In this document: one piece after another, positions 42,500 to 51,696 of the stretch
Position numbering within the stretch: position 1 is the stretch's first letter
Layout: the number at the start of each line of letters is the position of its first letter
Assembly: GCF_000407505.1 (NCBI RefSeq)
Contig: NZ_ASWE01000001.1
Coordinates: 555,324 to 619,323, forward strand
Direction of reading: 5' to 3'
Length of the DNA stretch: 64,000 nt
Source of the DNA: Enterococcus phoeniculicola ATCC BAA-412
GTDB lineage: Bacteria; Bacillota; Bacilli; Lactobacillales; Enterococcaceae
Made by a program: the position numbers and the translations under genes
Notes under the pieces: generated by a model
Databases searched by the model: none
The model's input: only the letters and a program-made list of their open reading frames with translations
What the model was told of the DNA's origin: nothing

Positions 42500-42673
42500 A
42501 AAAATAACCTCCTTTGGTGAATGAATCTCTTACTTACTTTTAGTATAAATCAAAAACAAAAAAGAAGCCCATTTTTTCTCTCGAAATGCTAAATTTTCTT
42601 AAAAGCAAATAGAAGAAGTCTGGGCCGAAAGAGTTAATGTTCATAAAGTTTCAATAAAAAGGGGTGCTGAAGT

Positions 42674-42711
42674 AAAAAAAGACGTCGAGGAAATCGCTCT
42701 CCTCGACGTCT
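42674..42711 (-). terminator. Terminator of rplY
   Basis: AGACGTCGAGGA and TCCTCGACGTCT (42680-42691 and 42700-42711) form a 12-bp stem; the plus-strand A run at 42674-42680 gives the T tail on the minus strand. Confidence 0.88.
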
Positions 42712-42739
42712 AATTAGCAACTTTGATTTACATTTATGC

Positions 42740-43360
42740 TTATTTTGCTTCTTTTTCACCGATTACTTCAGGTTCCCCTGCAGCAACAGTTTCGTCTTCA
42801 ATATCAGAAGCTGCTTTTGGTTCTGTAATCGCTAAAATTTGTTCTTCTGGATCAGTTACAATAGTGAATTTGTCGTTCTTAGGTAAATCAGCGATTGTTA
42901 CAGCATCGCCAATTTCTAATTTTGTAATATCGACTTCAACACGCTCTGGAATATTGTCTGGTGTAGCAGATACAAGTACGCTGTATAAGTTTTGGTTTAG
43001 AACCCCACCAACTTTTACACCGGCTGCTTCACCAATCAACACGATTTCTGCGTCTAGCTCAGTAACTTCTTCCATGTCAACCGAGAGAAACTCTAAGTGA
43101 GTGAATTCTTTTGTGAAAGTGTCGACTTGTGTTTTTACAAGTAACGTATTCACTTTCTTTCCTTCGACGTCTAATGAAATTACCGCGTTCACTCCATGAT
43201 CACGCAACGCTTTTGTTAACGTTTTTGCATCAACTGAGATAGGGGTACTTTCAATTTGGTAACCGTAGACAATCGCGGGGATTTTACCCTCGTGACGTAG
43301 CTTGTTCCTTAATGAACGGGGACGGACGGCTCTTTTACTTACTTCCAATGATACTGACAT
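42740..43360 (-). CDS. rplY: 50S ribosomal protein L25 / general stress protein Ctc
   Basis: 206 residues: an N-terminal 5S rRNA-binding L25 domain (RAVRPRSLRNKLRHEGKIPAIVYG near residue 8) and a C-terminal TL5/Ctc domain (residues ~95-185), with an acidic tail (DIEDETVAAGEPEVIGEKEAK region). This long two-domain form is that of Ctc rather than the short E. coli L25. AAGGAGGAG lies before the start. Monocistronic with its own terminator. Confidence 0.93.
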   Translation of the reverse strand: MSVSLEVSKRAVRPRSLRNKLRHEGKIPAIVYGYQIESTPISVDAKTLTKALRDHGVNAVISLDVEGKKVNTLLVKTQVDTFTKEFTHLEFLSVDMEEVTELDAEIVLIGEAAGVKVGGVLNQNLYSVLVSATPDNIPERVEVDITKLEIGDAVTIADLPKNDKFTIVTDPEEQILAITEPKAASDIEDETVAAGEPEVIGEKEAK

Positions 43361-43472
43361 AACCTAAAACTCCTCCTTAAAAAGTGACTGTCCTTGGTAT
43401 CAGACAGATTTTATTTAAGTGAATTTGTTTTTTGGTTATTCTCCTGCACATTGAACGGTGCGAAAAACACAA

Positions 43473-43500
43473 AAGGACAGCTGTCCACACAACTGTCCTA
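43473..43500 (-). terminator. Hairpin after the XRE regulator gene
   Basis: AGGACAG and CTGTCCT pair around a 12-base loop (plus-strand 43472-43499); the minus-strand side ends in TTTGTGTTTTT. It lies about 165 bp beyond the XRE stop, so the assignment as its terminator is tentative. Confidence 0.5.
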
Positions 43501-43665
43501 AAAAGTTTGAGTCAACTTTTCTCCACCAGGTCATTACGCTGTGTATGAGAAACCATATTCACTTTACTCTTATAGCCTAGCCCATATTTGAATGGAAGTC
43601 AAAGTTTTGCCCTCTTTCTTTAAAAAAACGGTAATTTTCTTAAAAAACAGTAAGTTTTCAATCGT

Positions 43666-44475
43666 TTACTGGACTTTTGTAAACTTGTTTCGACGCCAAT
43701 TTTTGGTGAATTCTATCATGCTTGATTTAGATAGTTTCCTAAAAAAGACGTTATCATTATCTATGACCGAAAATAATTCAACGAAAGAGTTTGCTTTCTC
43801 TGCTGACAAAGTAAAAAGAGTATAGTGTTTCGTTGGCAAATAGATTCCCAATGAAAATGTTTGTAGAGCAGATGGTGTTTCTCCAAACATTGACCCAATA
43901 CATAAATAATCCATTTGGTTATAAAGATAAGAAGAATAAGAAGTCTCTTCTAAAAAAGACAGAATATTAAACGTAATAATCCGTGTATTCGTCGCAAAAA
44001 GAAGAACACTTGCATCTTGTTGAAACATAGCTAAATAGGTTTTTGACCATTCAGTCTGTAATGGCTGTGGAGTGGAAAACAACTGGGTTTGCTGTTTATC
44101 GATACCCCACCAATAAATTTTTTCTGCAGAATCTAGCTGTTGGAAAAGAGGATCAACAATCCTTTTTTTAACAAATAGCTGCTGATTCTCAGTGGGAGAT
44201 GCTAAACTAAGTGTCTGTGCAAGGGCTTTTGACATATTTTCAGGTTTATAAGTCGAAATCATTTGTTCTTTCTCCTTTTTCATATCAAACAACTCATCCA
44301 AGGAAACCTTATATAAAAGGGCCATCTGTTGTAAACTAAATAAGTCGGGCTGACTTTTTCCTAGTTCCCATTTTGAAATAGTTTGACGTGATAGATGTAG
44401 TTTTGTTGCTACTTCGGTTTGAGAAAATGCATGCAATTTTCTCAGTTGTTTAAGTTTTTCTCCTATAGTTATCAC
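43666..44475 (-). CDS. XRE family transcriptional regulator
   Basis: 269 residues. The N-terminal ~65 residues are a Cro/cI helix-turn-helix (FSQTEVATKLHLSRQTISKWELGKSQPDLFSLQQMA), with the typical SLDELF at residue ~60. The C-terminal ~180 residues form a separate beta-rich domain of unknown ligand. Divergent from rsuA. A TGCCGCA/TGCGGCA dyad lies in its leader at 44512-44534. Confidence 0.85.
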   Translation of the reverse strand: MITIGEKLKQLRKLHAFSQTEVATKLHLSRQTISKWELGKSQPDLFSLQQMALLYKVSLDELFDMKKEKEQMISTYKPENMSKALAQTLSLASPTENQQLFVKKRIVDPLFQQLDSAEKIYWWGIDKQQTQLFSTPQPLQTEWSKTYLAMFQQDASVLLFATNTRIITFNILSFLEETSYSSYLYNQMDYLCIGSMFGETPSALQTFSLGIYLPTKHYTLFTLSAEKANSFVELFSVIDNDNVFFRKLSKSSMIEFTKNWRRNKFTKVQ

Positions 44476-44511
44476 AACCGTACCCCCGCTTCAAAAAAAG
44501 TAAATGATTTT

Positions 44512-44534
44512 TGCCGCATCAATTTGTTGCGGCA
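44512..44534. promoter_or_regulatory. Dyad in the XRE gene leader
   Basis: TGCCGCA (44512-44518) and TGCGGCA (44528-44534) form a 7-bp inverted repeat 37 bp upstream of the XRE start. It could be an autoregulatory operator or a leader hairpin. Confidence 0.35.
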
Positions 44535-44782
44535 CTGAATTTCGAAAAATTGACTCCAACTATTCTTTAGTTTACCTAGTCTATTATTGGTTAGATAAGA
44601 AACTCTCTCTATAAGTATAGCTCATTTCAGCCGTTTGCTAACCCATTTTTTTGCAGACAGAGTGAGTAGATTACCTAGGGAATCACTTTTATTAAGTTCC
44701 TTCATTTTCTTCTATAGGTTTCTCTGTTTTTTACCAGATTTTTTCGATATACTGGTTTATGAACTAGGAAAGGAATCCCTTT

Positions 44783-45499
44783 ATGCGCTTAGATAAATTA
44801 ATTGAACAAGAACTTCTTACAAGCCGTAAGGAAATGAAACAATATTTTGCTAGAAAACAGGTACGAATAGATGGTCAGGTGGAGATGAATGCAAGTCGAA
44901 ATGTTGACAGCCTACTGCATCACATACAGGTTGGATCAGATTGTTTGTATACTGACCATGTCTATCTTCTGATGAATAAGCCAGCTGGTGTTGTAACAGC
45001 ATTAAAAGATGAAAAGCATACGACGGTCACTCAACTTGTAGCCTCTGTTGACCAAAGAGAAACTCTTTATCCAGTGGGGCGTCTAGACAGAGATACTGAA
45101 GGATTATTGCTGTTAACAGACAATGGTCAACTTGGCTATGAGCTTTTACTTCCAGAGAAAAAAGTCGAGAAAACCTATGAGGTATGGGTAAATGGAAAGC
45201 TAAGTGAGGCAGATAGATTGGCATTTCAAGCCGGGATTATGTTTCATGGCGGAGAAATTTGTAAGCCTGCAAAATTGGCTATACTCGATGCTTCTGATAA
45301 AATGAGTCATTGCCTTCTTTCTATTCAAGAAGGAAAATTTCATCAAGTGAAGAAAATGTTTCTCTCACGTAACGTGAAAGTTACTCGTTTGAGAAGAATT
45401 AGAATGGGACCATTAAGCTTAGATTCACAGTTGTTAAGAGGCGGCTATCGCCAGCTAAGTTATCCAGAATTAATGAAACTTAAACCCTATTTTAAATGA
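44783..45499 (+). CDS. 16S rRNA pseudouridine synthase, RsuA family
   Basis: 238 residues. An N-terminal S4 RNA-binding domain (MRLDKLIEQELLTSRKEMKQ..., residues ~1-58), then the pseudouridine synthase domain with the catalytic Asp in GRLDRDTEGLLLLTD near residue 100 and the family motif KFHQVKKMF near residue 189. It isomerises a uridine in 16S rRNA, in E. coli position 516. AAGGAA upstream. The stop overlaps the region of the next gene's ribosome binding site. Confidence 0.9.
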   Translation: MRLDKLIEQELLTSRKEMKQYFARKQVRIDGQVEMNASRNVDSLLHHIQVGSDCLYTDHVYLLMNKPAGVVTALKDEKHTTVTQLVASVDQRETLYPVGRLDRDTEGLLLLTDNGQLGYELLLPEKKVEKTYEVWVNGKLSEADRLAFQAGIMFHGGEICKPAKLAILDASDKMSHCLLSIQEGKFHQVKKMFLSRNVKVTRLRRIRMGPLSLDSQLLRGGYRQLSYPELMKLKPYFK

Positions 45500-45513
45500 A
45501 AAAGGAGAAAACC

Positions 45514-46200
45514 ATGAACTATACCACTTTATTATTTGACGTAGACGATACACTATTAGACTTTCAGTTAACAGAGGAAAATGCCTTGCAAAAGTTATTT
45601 CAAGAACAAGGAGTAAAAATGACTCCTGAATTGAAAGTGAGCTATAAAGCGCTTAATCATCAGCTTTGGCGAGAGTTTGAAGAGGGGAAAAGAACACGCG
45701 ATGAAGTGACGAATGAACGATTTTCTCTTTTCTTTCAACAGTTAGGACAAGAGGTTGATGGGGTTGCTTTAGAAAACAGCTATCGTCAATATTTGAATCA
45801 AGGACATGATCTGCTAGGAAATAGTCGTGAAATTATTGCCGATTTAGCGAAAAAGGCCGACCTTTATGTTGTGACAAATGGTGTGTCTAAAACACAATAT
45901 CAGCGGTTGGGAGATGCAAAGCTGACCGATTACTTTAAAGATATCTTTGTTTCAGAAGATACAGGTTACCAAAAGCCAATGAAAGAATATTTTGATTATG
46001 TGTTTGCGCGTATCCCTAATGTAGATAGAAACAAGACTGTTATTATTGGGGATTCCTTAACCTCAGATATTAAAGGAGGGCAACAAGCAGGGATTGATCA
46101 AATCTGGCTGCAGCCAGAAACGGCCAAAGAAGATGCCTTGATTCAGCCTACGTACAAAATAAAACGGCTTGAGGAAATCTATTCTATTTTAGAAGGATAA
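45514..46200 (+). CDS. HAD family nucleotidase, YjjG type
   Basis: 228 residues. HAD motif I LLFDVDDTLLDF at residue ~5, motif II VVTNGVSKTQ near residue 108, motif III Lys and motif IV IIGDSLTSDIKGG near residue 175 are intact. Similar proteins (YjjG/YfnB) dephosphorylate non-canonical pyrimidine nucleotides. ATG 45514 is preferred: AAAAGGAG at 45500-45507 would lie inside the gene if it began at the ATG 45496. Likely co-transcribed with rsuA, 14 bp before. Confidence 0.88.
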   Translation: MNYTTLLFDVDDTLLDFQLTEENALQKLFQEQGVKMTPELKVSYKALNHQLWREFEEGKRTRDEVTNERFSLFFQQLGQEVDGVALENSYRQYLNQGHDLLGNSREIIADLAKKADLYVVTNGVSKTQYQRLGDAKLTDYFKDIFVSEDTGYQKPMKEYFDYVFARIPNVDRNKTVIIGDSLTSDIKGGQQAGIDQIWLQPETAKEDALIQPTYKIKRLEEIYSILEG

Positions 46201-46297
46201 GAAATCAATGATTTTTTTCTCTTAAAGCATAGAAAAATCTGTATTTTTCGTTATAATAGACACTAGTGTAAATCACAACGAAAGAGGTTTTTATGCA

Positions 46298-46921
46298 ATG
46301 ACAAAAAGTAAACCAATTGTAATCGGCGTAACAGGAGGATCTGGTAGTGGAAAAACCAGTGTAAGCCGTGCGATATTCAATCATTTTCCAGATCACTCCA
46401 TCATGATGCTCGAACATGATTCTTATTATAAGGATCAAAGTCATTTGAGCTTTGAAGAGCGTCTGAATACAAATTACGATCATCCGTTTGCTTTTGATAC
46501 AGACCTTTTAATTGAACATTTGGAGAAGCTTTTACAGTATGAAACGATTGAAAAGCCTGTCTATGACTATGTAGCACATACAAGAAGTAGTGCTACGATT
46601 ATCCAAGAGCCAAAAGAAGTCATTATCTTAGAAGGAATTTTGATTCTTGAAGATGAACGGTTACGAGAATTAATGGACATTAAATTATATGTGGATACTG
46701 ATGATGATATCCGAATTATCCGTCGAATCAAACGAGATATGGAAGAGCGTGGGCGAACGCTAGATTCAATTATTCAGCAGTATTTAACGGTAGTCAAACC
46801 AATGTACCACCAATTCATTGAGCCGACAAAACGCTATGCGGATGTAATAGTGCCAGAAGGCGGCGAAAATCATGTGGCAATCGATTTGATTACAACCAAG
46901 GTGGCAACGTATCTAAAGTAG
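46298..46921 (+). CDS. udk: Uridine kinase
   Basis: 207 residues, standard length. Walker [13 protein letters not shown] at residue ~10, EHDSYYKD near residue 42, the nucleoside-binding [27 protein letters not shown], and the lid [12 protein letters not shown] near residue 146. It phosphorylates uridine and cytidine with ATP in pyrimidine salvage. Start ATG 46298. Followed by a terminator at 47006. Confidence 0.95.
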   Translation: MTKSKPIVIGVTGGSGSGKTSVSRAIFNHFPDHSIMMLEHDSYYKDQSHLSFEERLNTNYDHPFAFDTDLLIEHLEKLLQYETIEKPVYDYVAHTRSSATIIQEPKEVIILEGILILEDERLRELMDIKLYVDTDDDIRIIRRIKRDMEERGRTLDSIIQQYLTVVKPMYHQFIEPTKRYADVIVPEGGENHVAIDLITTKVATYLK

Positions 46922-47005
46922 GCGAAAACATTTGAGCTAATGTGAGTTGAGTTTGAGAAAAAATAGATAAAAGGTCCTATCCAATCATTGAATAAAGCAG
47001 TGAAG

Positions 47006-47047
47006 CGCAAGAGCTGAACCCTAAGGGGCTGGTTCTTGCGTTTTTTA
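47006..47047 (+). terminator. Terminator after udk
   Basis: CGCAAGA (47006-47012) pairs with TCTTGCG (47034-47040), with inner CCC/GGG pairing, followed by TTTTTTATTT. Confidence 0.75.
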
Positions 47048-47089
47048 TTTCAAAAATGAGGAGAGCATCCAACACATAGAAACATTTAG

Positions 47090-47117
47090 TTGCAGGAAGC
47101 AAGAAGAAAGGTATACT
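47090..47117 (+). promoter_or_regulatory. Promoter of the osmC-family gene
   Basis: TTGCAG (47090-47095), 16 bp, TATACT (47112-47117), about 50 bp upstream of the ATG at 47169. Confidence 0.6.
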
Positions 47118-47168
47118 AATGAAAAGAAGATACATAAAATTAGCTATTTATCTTGAGGAGGAGCAGCT

Positions 47169-47567
47169 ATGATTGAACGACATTTAGATTTAAATGAACA
47201 CGAAGGAAAGATGAGGGGGACGACACGGAAAAATGTAAATATTTCCTTTGGAAGTGATGAAGATCAAGCGAGTCCAGTGGAATTGTTGGTTATGAGTATT
47301 TCAGGCTGCAGTTATGGTGTCTTGCGAATCATTTTAGAAAATAGAAAGATAACCTATGACTCAATTCATGTAGATGTTGATTATTTAATGGAGGATGCGA
47401 AGCCCAACAAAGTGACAGAAGTGGCCATTCATTTTAAAATAAAAAATCCGTCAACGGACATTGATACACTAGGTCGGGTACTTCAACAGACGATTAAAAG
47501 CTGTACAGTGATTCAATCAGTAAAAGAAGCAATACAAGTGAATGAACGAATTACGATTATAGAATAA
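47169..47567 (+). CDS. OsmC family protein
   Basis: 132 residues. The central helix carries ASPVELLVMSISGCSYGVLRIIL, in which the Cys corresponds to the first reactive Cys of the OsmC fold, and a second Cys is in TIKSCTVIQSV near residue 113. OsmC/Ohr proteins reduce organic hydroperoxides by these thiols. RBS GAGGAG lies before the ATG. First gene of a likely operon with the following oxidoreductase (11 bp gap), GNAT and Nudix genes. Confidence 0.85.
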   Translation: MIERHLDLNEHEGKMRGTTRKNVNISFGSDEDQASPVELLVMSISGCSYGVLRIILENRKITYDSIHVDVDYLMEDAKPNKVTEVAIHFKIKNPSTDIDTLGRVLQQTIKSCTVIQSVKEAIQVNERITIIE

Positions 47568-47578
47568 AGGAGTTTGCG

Positions 47579-48529
47579 ATGACTGTTCGATATGGAATTA
47601 TTAGTACTGCACAAATTGTTCCTCGCTTTGTTGAAGGTGTGAGACAAAGTAAAGAAGGTGAGGTCACGGCAATTGCCTCTCGCTCAATTGAAAAAGCAGA
47701 AAAAATGGCTGGAGAACTATCAATTCCAAAAGCGTATGGAAGTTATGAAGCTCTCTGTCAAGATGAAGCCGTAGACGTTATCTATATTGCGACATACAAT
47801 AAGGGACATTACGAGGCAGCAAAGCTTGCCTTGAGCTATGATAAACATGTATTACTTGAAAAGCCATTTACTTTGACGACGGCTGAAGCAACAGAGCTTT
47901 TTGAGTTAGCACAGAAGAAGACTCTTTTTTTAATGGAAGCACAAAAGGCTGTTTTTTTACCGATTACGCAAGAGGTGAAAGCATTAATCGCTCAAAAAGC
48001 AATTGGAAAGATTCAGTTTGTAAATTCAGTAACTGCGTATCCAAACATTGAGCATTTAACGTGGTTTCATTCTCTTGATTCTGGCGGAGGTCTTTTACAT
48101 GGTTCTGGGAGTTATCCTCTTCACTATTTATCATATTTATTCGGAGACATAGAGGAATATAGTGGCTCTGCCAATGTTTCCGAGGGGGTAGATGAACAAG
48201 TAAATATTACCGTAAAATTTGATTCAGACCTCTTGGCAAATCTTTTCTTAACCGTTAAGCTAGACTTACCAAGTAAGCTGACTCTTTATGGTGAAAAAGG
48301 ACGGATAGAAATTCCTGATTTTTGGAAAGCAAAAAGAGCAATGATTTACGACAATTTCGGACATGAAGAAGAAATTTTAACGGCGTTTGAAAATGAATTT
48401 ACTTTTGAAGTGGACCATGTGAATACATGCATAAAAAATAAACAGATAACTAGCTCCATCATGACTAAGGAGCGGACAATTCAAACGGTGAATCTTGTTG
48501 AGTCATTTTACAAACAGTGGTTTAGATAA
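47579..48529 (+). CDS. Gfo/Idh/MocA family oxidoreductase
   Basis: 316 residues. Rossmann N-terminus (VRYGIISTAQIVPRFVEGV), then the EKP motif LLEKPFTLT near residue 98 with the usual lysine, and a C-terminal alpha/beta domain. Members oxidise sugars or inositol with NAD(P). The substrate cannot be read from sequence. AAAGGAG lies before ATG 47579. Tight spacing to its neighbours. Confidence 0.88.
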   Translation: MTVRYGIISTAQIVPRFVEGVRQSKEGEVTAIASRSIEKAEKMAGELSIPKAYGSYEALCQDEAVDVIYIATYNKGHYEAAKLALSYDKHVLLEKPFTLTTAEATELFELAQKKTLFLMEAQKAVFLPITQEVKALIAQKAIGKIQFVNSVTAYPNIEHLTWFHSLDSGGGLLHGSGSYPLHYLSYLFGDIEEYSGSANVSEGVDEQVNITVKFDSDLLANLFLTVKLDLPSKLTLYGEKGRIEIPDFWKAKRAMIYDNFGHEEEILTAFENEFTFEVDHVNTCIKNKQITSSIMTKERTIQTVNLVESFYKQWFR

Positions 48530-48540
48530 GGAGAGAGAAA

Positions 48541-49044
48541 ATGAAGCTGCAGAGACAAAAGATAGAAACAAAAGAAGAGGTTGAGGAATTATACCACGTG
48601 ATACAACGAATCTGGCCAGAAGTATTTACGCCGATTATTGGCGCTGAACAAGTTGCGTATATGCTGCGTACGTATCAATCACCTGAAAATATTTTTTCTG
48701 AAATATCTAATGGAGCAAATTATTTTTTATTAAAGGCAGAGGGGGAACCCATCGGCTACACCGCTTATGAAGTACAAGAAGAAGTCATCTATCTAAGCAA
48801 AATTTATTTGCAAGATTCTGTTCGGGGAAAAGGATATTCCTCAGAAGTATTTGACTGGTACGAAGAGGTGGCAAGAAAAAATCATAAAAAACGTCTTCGC
48901 CTGCGAGTAAACCAAGAAAATAAACGAGCAATTGAGGTCTATATCCATAGGCAATTCGTAAATAAAGGTGTCCTAATTTCTCCGATTGGCGAAGGGTTTG
49001 AAATGACCGATTATGTCTTTGAAAAAGAAATTTCTGAAAAATAA
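48541..49044 (+). CDS. GNAT family N-acetyltransferase
   Basis: 167 residues. Motif A is KIYLQDSVRGKGYSSEVFDWYEE near residue 87, motif B NQENKRAIEVYIHRQF near residue 125. The substrate is unknown. It follows the Gfo/Idh gene by 11 bp and precedes the Nudix gene by 37 bp. Confidence 0.82.
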   Translation: MKLQRQKIETKEEVEELYHVIQRIWPEVFTPIIGAEQVAYMLRTYQSPENIFSEISNGANYFLLKAEGEPIGYTAYEVQEEVIYLSKIYLQDSVRGKGYSSEVFDWYEEVARKNHKKRLRLRVNQENKRAIEVYIHRQFVNKGVLISPIGEGFEMTDYVFEKEISEK

Positions 49045-49081
49045 AACGACTTTTTAGAAAAATAGAAGAGAGGTGAGACAA

Positions 49082-49708
49082 ATGGAGCTTATAGAGGGAA
49101 TCACTAAGCTAAAAACACTAGTCAACACGAGCTTGACCTATGTGAGAGATGTGTATGACGAAGAACGTTTAATAGAAATGCAAGACATTTTAAAAAAGCT
49201 TACGACCACCTATGCAACAAATTTGACAGAAGCAGAAATAGAACGCTATTTTTCCTCTGATGTGGGTTACGTCACACCTAAAGTGGATGTTCGAGCAGTT
49301 GTTTTTAATCAGGAAAATGAACTTTTATTGGTTCAAGAAAAAAGCGATCATACATGGGCACTACCCGGGGGATGGGCAGATGTGGGCTTTTCACCGAGTG
49401 AGATTGCAAAAAAAGAAACAATGGAAGAAGCGAATATCTCAGTAAATCCTGTCTATTTAATGAAAGTAGTTGATAAAGCAAAGCATGATTATCCTGACAG
49501 CTTGGAATATGTTTACAAGTTTTTTATTTATTGTGAGGCGGACTCCTTTGATGTGTCAACAGGCCTTGAAACAAGCGCAGTTTCATTTTATAAGCAAGAA
49601 CAGCTTACAGAAGGGTTCAATCTTTCTTTAGAAAGAAATACGTTTGAAGACATAAGAGATGCGTTTGATTATCACGCAAATAGATGGAATGAAACAAAGT
49701 TTGATTAA
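49082..49708 (+). CDS. Nudix hydrolase with helical N-domain
   Basis: 208 residues. The N-terminal ~60 residues are helical (Nudix_N_2-like). The Nudix box begins near GGWADVGFSPSEIAKKETMEEANI (residues ~97-120): G, E and the REx2EE-type catalytic glutamates are represented by KKETMEEA. It hydrolyses nucleoside diphosphate-linked compounds. ATG 49082 with AGAGGTG upstream is preferred over GTG 49073. Last gene of the osmC-Gfo-GNAT-Nudix group. Confidence 0.87.
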   Translation: MELIEGITKLKTLVNTSLTYVRDVYDEERLIEMQDILKKLTTTYATNLTEAEIERYFSSDVGYVTPKVDVRAVVFNQENELLLVQEKSDHTWALPGGWADVGFSPSEIAKKETMEEANISVNPVYLMKVVDKAKHDYPDSLEYVYKFFIYCEADSFDVSTGLETSAVSFYKQEQLTEGFNLSLERNTFEDIRDAFDYHANRWNETKFD

Positions 49709-49725
49709 TAGCCAAGAGCAAAATG

Positions 49726-49769
49726 AAAAGAACGCTTTTTGTACTTTTTCGTACAAAAAGCGTTCTTTT
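49726..49769 (+). terminator. Strong bidirectional terminator
   Basis: AAAAGAACGCTTTTTGTAC (49726-49744) and GTACAAAAAGCGTTCTTTT (49751-49769) form a perfect 19-bp stem with a 6-base loop. It separates the convergent Nudix and MarR genes, and the stop of the MarR gene lies within its right arm. Confidence 0.9.
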
Positions 49770-50220
49770 AATAGGTTCGTTTTTTTCCGCTTTTCACGTA
49801 GAGCCAATCATCGGTCACATTTTGATTGACATGTTTTAATAAAGAAAGCAATTGATTTTGTTCCTTTATTGTTAACCCGGCAATTGCTTTTTTCTCAGAG
49901 TATCTTTCTTCTCTAGCTAAAATCTGATACAAGTCTACTCCTTTATTTGTCGCATATAATCGTCTAATCTTTTTATTCTCAACATCCGATTCTTTTCGGA
50001 CAAGTCCTTCTTTTTCCAAATTCTTAACTGATTTAGCGACAGAAGTGCGGTCTGACCGAGTGCACTCAGCTAGGGAATCGTTAATAATCCCTGGATGTTC
50101 CACAATTCGAGCTAAATAAACATATTGTCCTTTATTTAAATGTAGCTCTTTAAATTCCTTGTTGCTTATGTCTTCTAAAGCACGCGAGATCATTCCGATT
50201 TCTCTTAATAATTCAGACAT
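49768..50220 (-). CDS. MarR family transcriptional regulator
   Basis: 150 residues. Winged helix with HPGIINDSLAECTRSDRTSVAKSVKNLEKEGLVRKESD (residues ~37-75). It overlaps the start of the upstream YbaK gene by 8 bp, so the two are translationally coupled. Its stop codon is embedded in the terminator stem. The target is unknown; the YbaK gene or itself is most likely. Confidence 0.87.
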   Translation of the reverse strand: MSELLREIGMISRALEDISNKEFKELHLNKGQYVYLARIVEHPGIINDSLAECTRSDRTSVAKSVKNLEKEGLVRKESDVENKKIRRLYATNKGVDLYQILAREERYSEKKAIAGLTIKEQNQLLSLLKHVNQNVTDDWLYVKSGKKRTY

Positions 50221-50692
50221 CCTCTTGCTCCTTGAAAATCAATAAGGGGTTTTGGAAGAGAGCAATAACTTTTTGATAATCTTTTACATCAAGCACAAAA
50301 GTTTCATCTGGTTTTCCGGGTGCAAATACCCACTTCTCTTCTCTAAGCAAGTCACTATCAATAATTAAAGAAATAGTTGATGGGTAGCCAAAAGGAGAAA
50401 CTGCACCAGGGCTTTGTCCAGTCAACTCCTGCATTTGTTCACTTGATACAATTGAAAGTCGCTTCCCAACAAGTTTGCTGAGTGCTTTAAAATCTGTTCG
50501 TTTTGTGGTGTACGTTAAAAAAATATAATACTGATTGTCTTTGCTTTTCAAAAATAAACTTTTTGTTTCCGTTCCAAAAAAGCCAAGTTCATGTTTCACA
50601 ATGACGGCATCTTCGTTGGTATAAATTGCTCGATGGTGGTAACGCTCAAAATGGATACCCGCTTGCTTAAATGCTTCGTATAAATGAATCAA
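50213..50692 (-). CDS. YbaK/ProXp family aminoacyl-tRNA deacylase
   Basis: 159 residues. The YbaK/EbsC fold is seen in KHELGFFGTETKSLFLKSKDNQYYIFL (catalytic-site Lys near residue 49) and the SPGAVSPFGYP motif near residue 93. Family members hydrolyse mischarged Ala- or Cys-tRNA(Pro). The gene is first in a two-gene operon with the MarR regulator. Confidence 0.85.
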   Translation of the reverse strand: MIHLYEAFKQAGIHFERYHHRAIYTNEDAVIVKHELGFFGTETKSLFLKSKDNQYYIFLTYTTKRTDFKALSKLVGKRLSIVSSEQMQELTGQSPGAVSPFGYPSTISLIIDSDLLREEKWVFAPGKPDETFVLDVKDYQKVIALFQNPLLIFKEQEDV

Positions 50693-50890
50693 TTTTGTTC
50701 ACTCCTGTCTGTATGGGATTTTCCTCTTCAGTCTATAACTTTTTTGTTGAAAATTCAACAATTTTTAAAAAGGAACATCTCTTATAGATAAGCAGAAGAA
50801 TTTACAGAGAAAAGAGAACATCCAGATACCTCTCGATAGTTTGAACAAGGTTTTTTCTTCAACGTGTGAAAAAAGGGAACCACGCTAGAA

Positions 50891-51655
50891 TCATTCTACT
50901 TGAATCACTTGAACCCCCGTTTTCTTTATTTCTTTGATGATGTCTGGTGAGCAGTATTTATCTGTAATCAGGTAATCAAATACAGTAATGTCCGCGATTT
51001 TAAATTTGGACGTTTGACCAATCTTTCTATGATCGGCGACTACTATTTTATGTTTGACCGTATGCTTTATCATCAACTCATTTATTTTCGCCTCGTTCAA
51101 TATTTTGGTAGTAATGCCATTTTCAATACTGACCCCGCTGCACCCAATGATACAGATATCGGAATTCATTGATGTAATAGTGTTTGTTGCAATATCACCA
51201 ACAAGTACCTCCTTTGGAAAACGCAGCTCTCCGCCTGTCAATATATAGTTGTAGTTTGCGTTGTGTGGAGTAGAGGAAATCTTTAAATTGTTTGTGACGA
51301 TTGTTAAATGTTTCGACTTAAAATAGCTAACAGCGTTTAATGCTGTTGAGCTTGAATTAATAAAAACGGTATCGTAGTCACTTACATAGGTACTTGCAAT
51401 ACGTGCGATAGCTTGCTTAATTAATTCCGGACCAGACTGATCAAAATCTCGCTGGTTATCAAAGTTAAAGATGCAATAGCCATATTTTCGTATAATATCA
51501 TTTTTTTCTTCTAAGATATTTAAATCTCGTCGGATTGTACTAATGGATACGTTTAAGGTAGTTGCTAAATCTTTGGTCGTCATCTGTTCGTGCGCTTCCA
51601 GTACTTGTAAAATTTTCTGATGTCGAGAATCTATGTTTGCAATTGAATTTTTCAT
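50891..51655 (-). CDS. DeoR family regulator of the ascorbate operon
   Basis: 254 residues. The N-terminal DeoR helix-turn-helix is EQMTTKDLATTLNVSISTIRRDLNILEEKNDIIRKYG (residues ~21-57), and the C-terminal domain is the sugar-phosphate isomerase-like effector sensor (VVADHRKIGQTSKF near residue 200). ATG 51655 is preferred over 51721: AAAAGGAG is 8 bases upstream. Divergent from ulaG and therefore the probable UlaR-type repressor, by analogy with the E. coli system. Four ATCATAT boxes lie in the shared promoter region. Confidence 0.87.
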   Translation of the reverse strand: MKNSIANIDSRHQKILQVLEAHEQMTTKDLATTLNVSISTIRRDLNILEEKNDIIRKYGYCIFNFDNQRDFDQSGPELIKQAIARIASTYVSDYDTVFINSSSTALNAVSYFKSKHLTIVTNNLKISSTPHNANYNYILTGGELRFPKEVLVGDIATNTITSMNSDICIIGCSGVSIENGITTKILNEAKINELMIKHTVKHKIVVADHRKIGQTSKFKIADITVFDYLITDKYCSPDIIKEIKKTGVQVIQVE

Positions 51656-51696
51656 ATGAAGTGCTCCTTTTTTACTAGTTTTTATGCACAAGTGAT

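Noticed and set aside
43592-43825. Open frame on the plus strand opposite the XRE regulator gene
   Set aside because: It lies antisense to and within the end of a well-supported XRE gene, has no ribosome binding site and no recognisable domain; it is a shadow frame.
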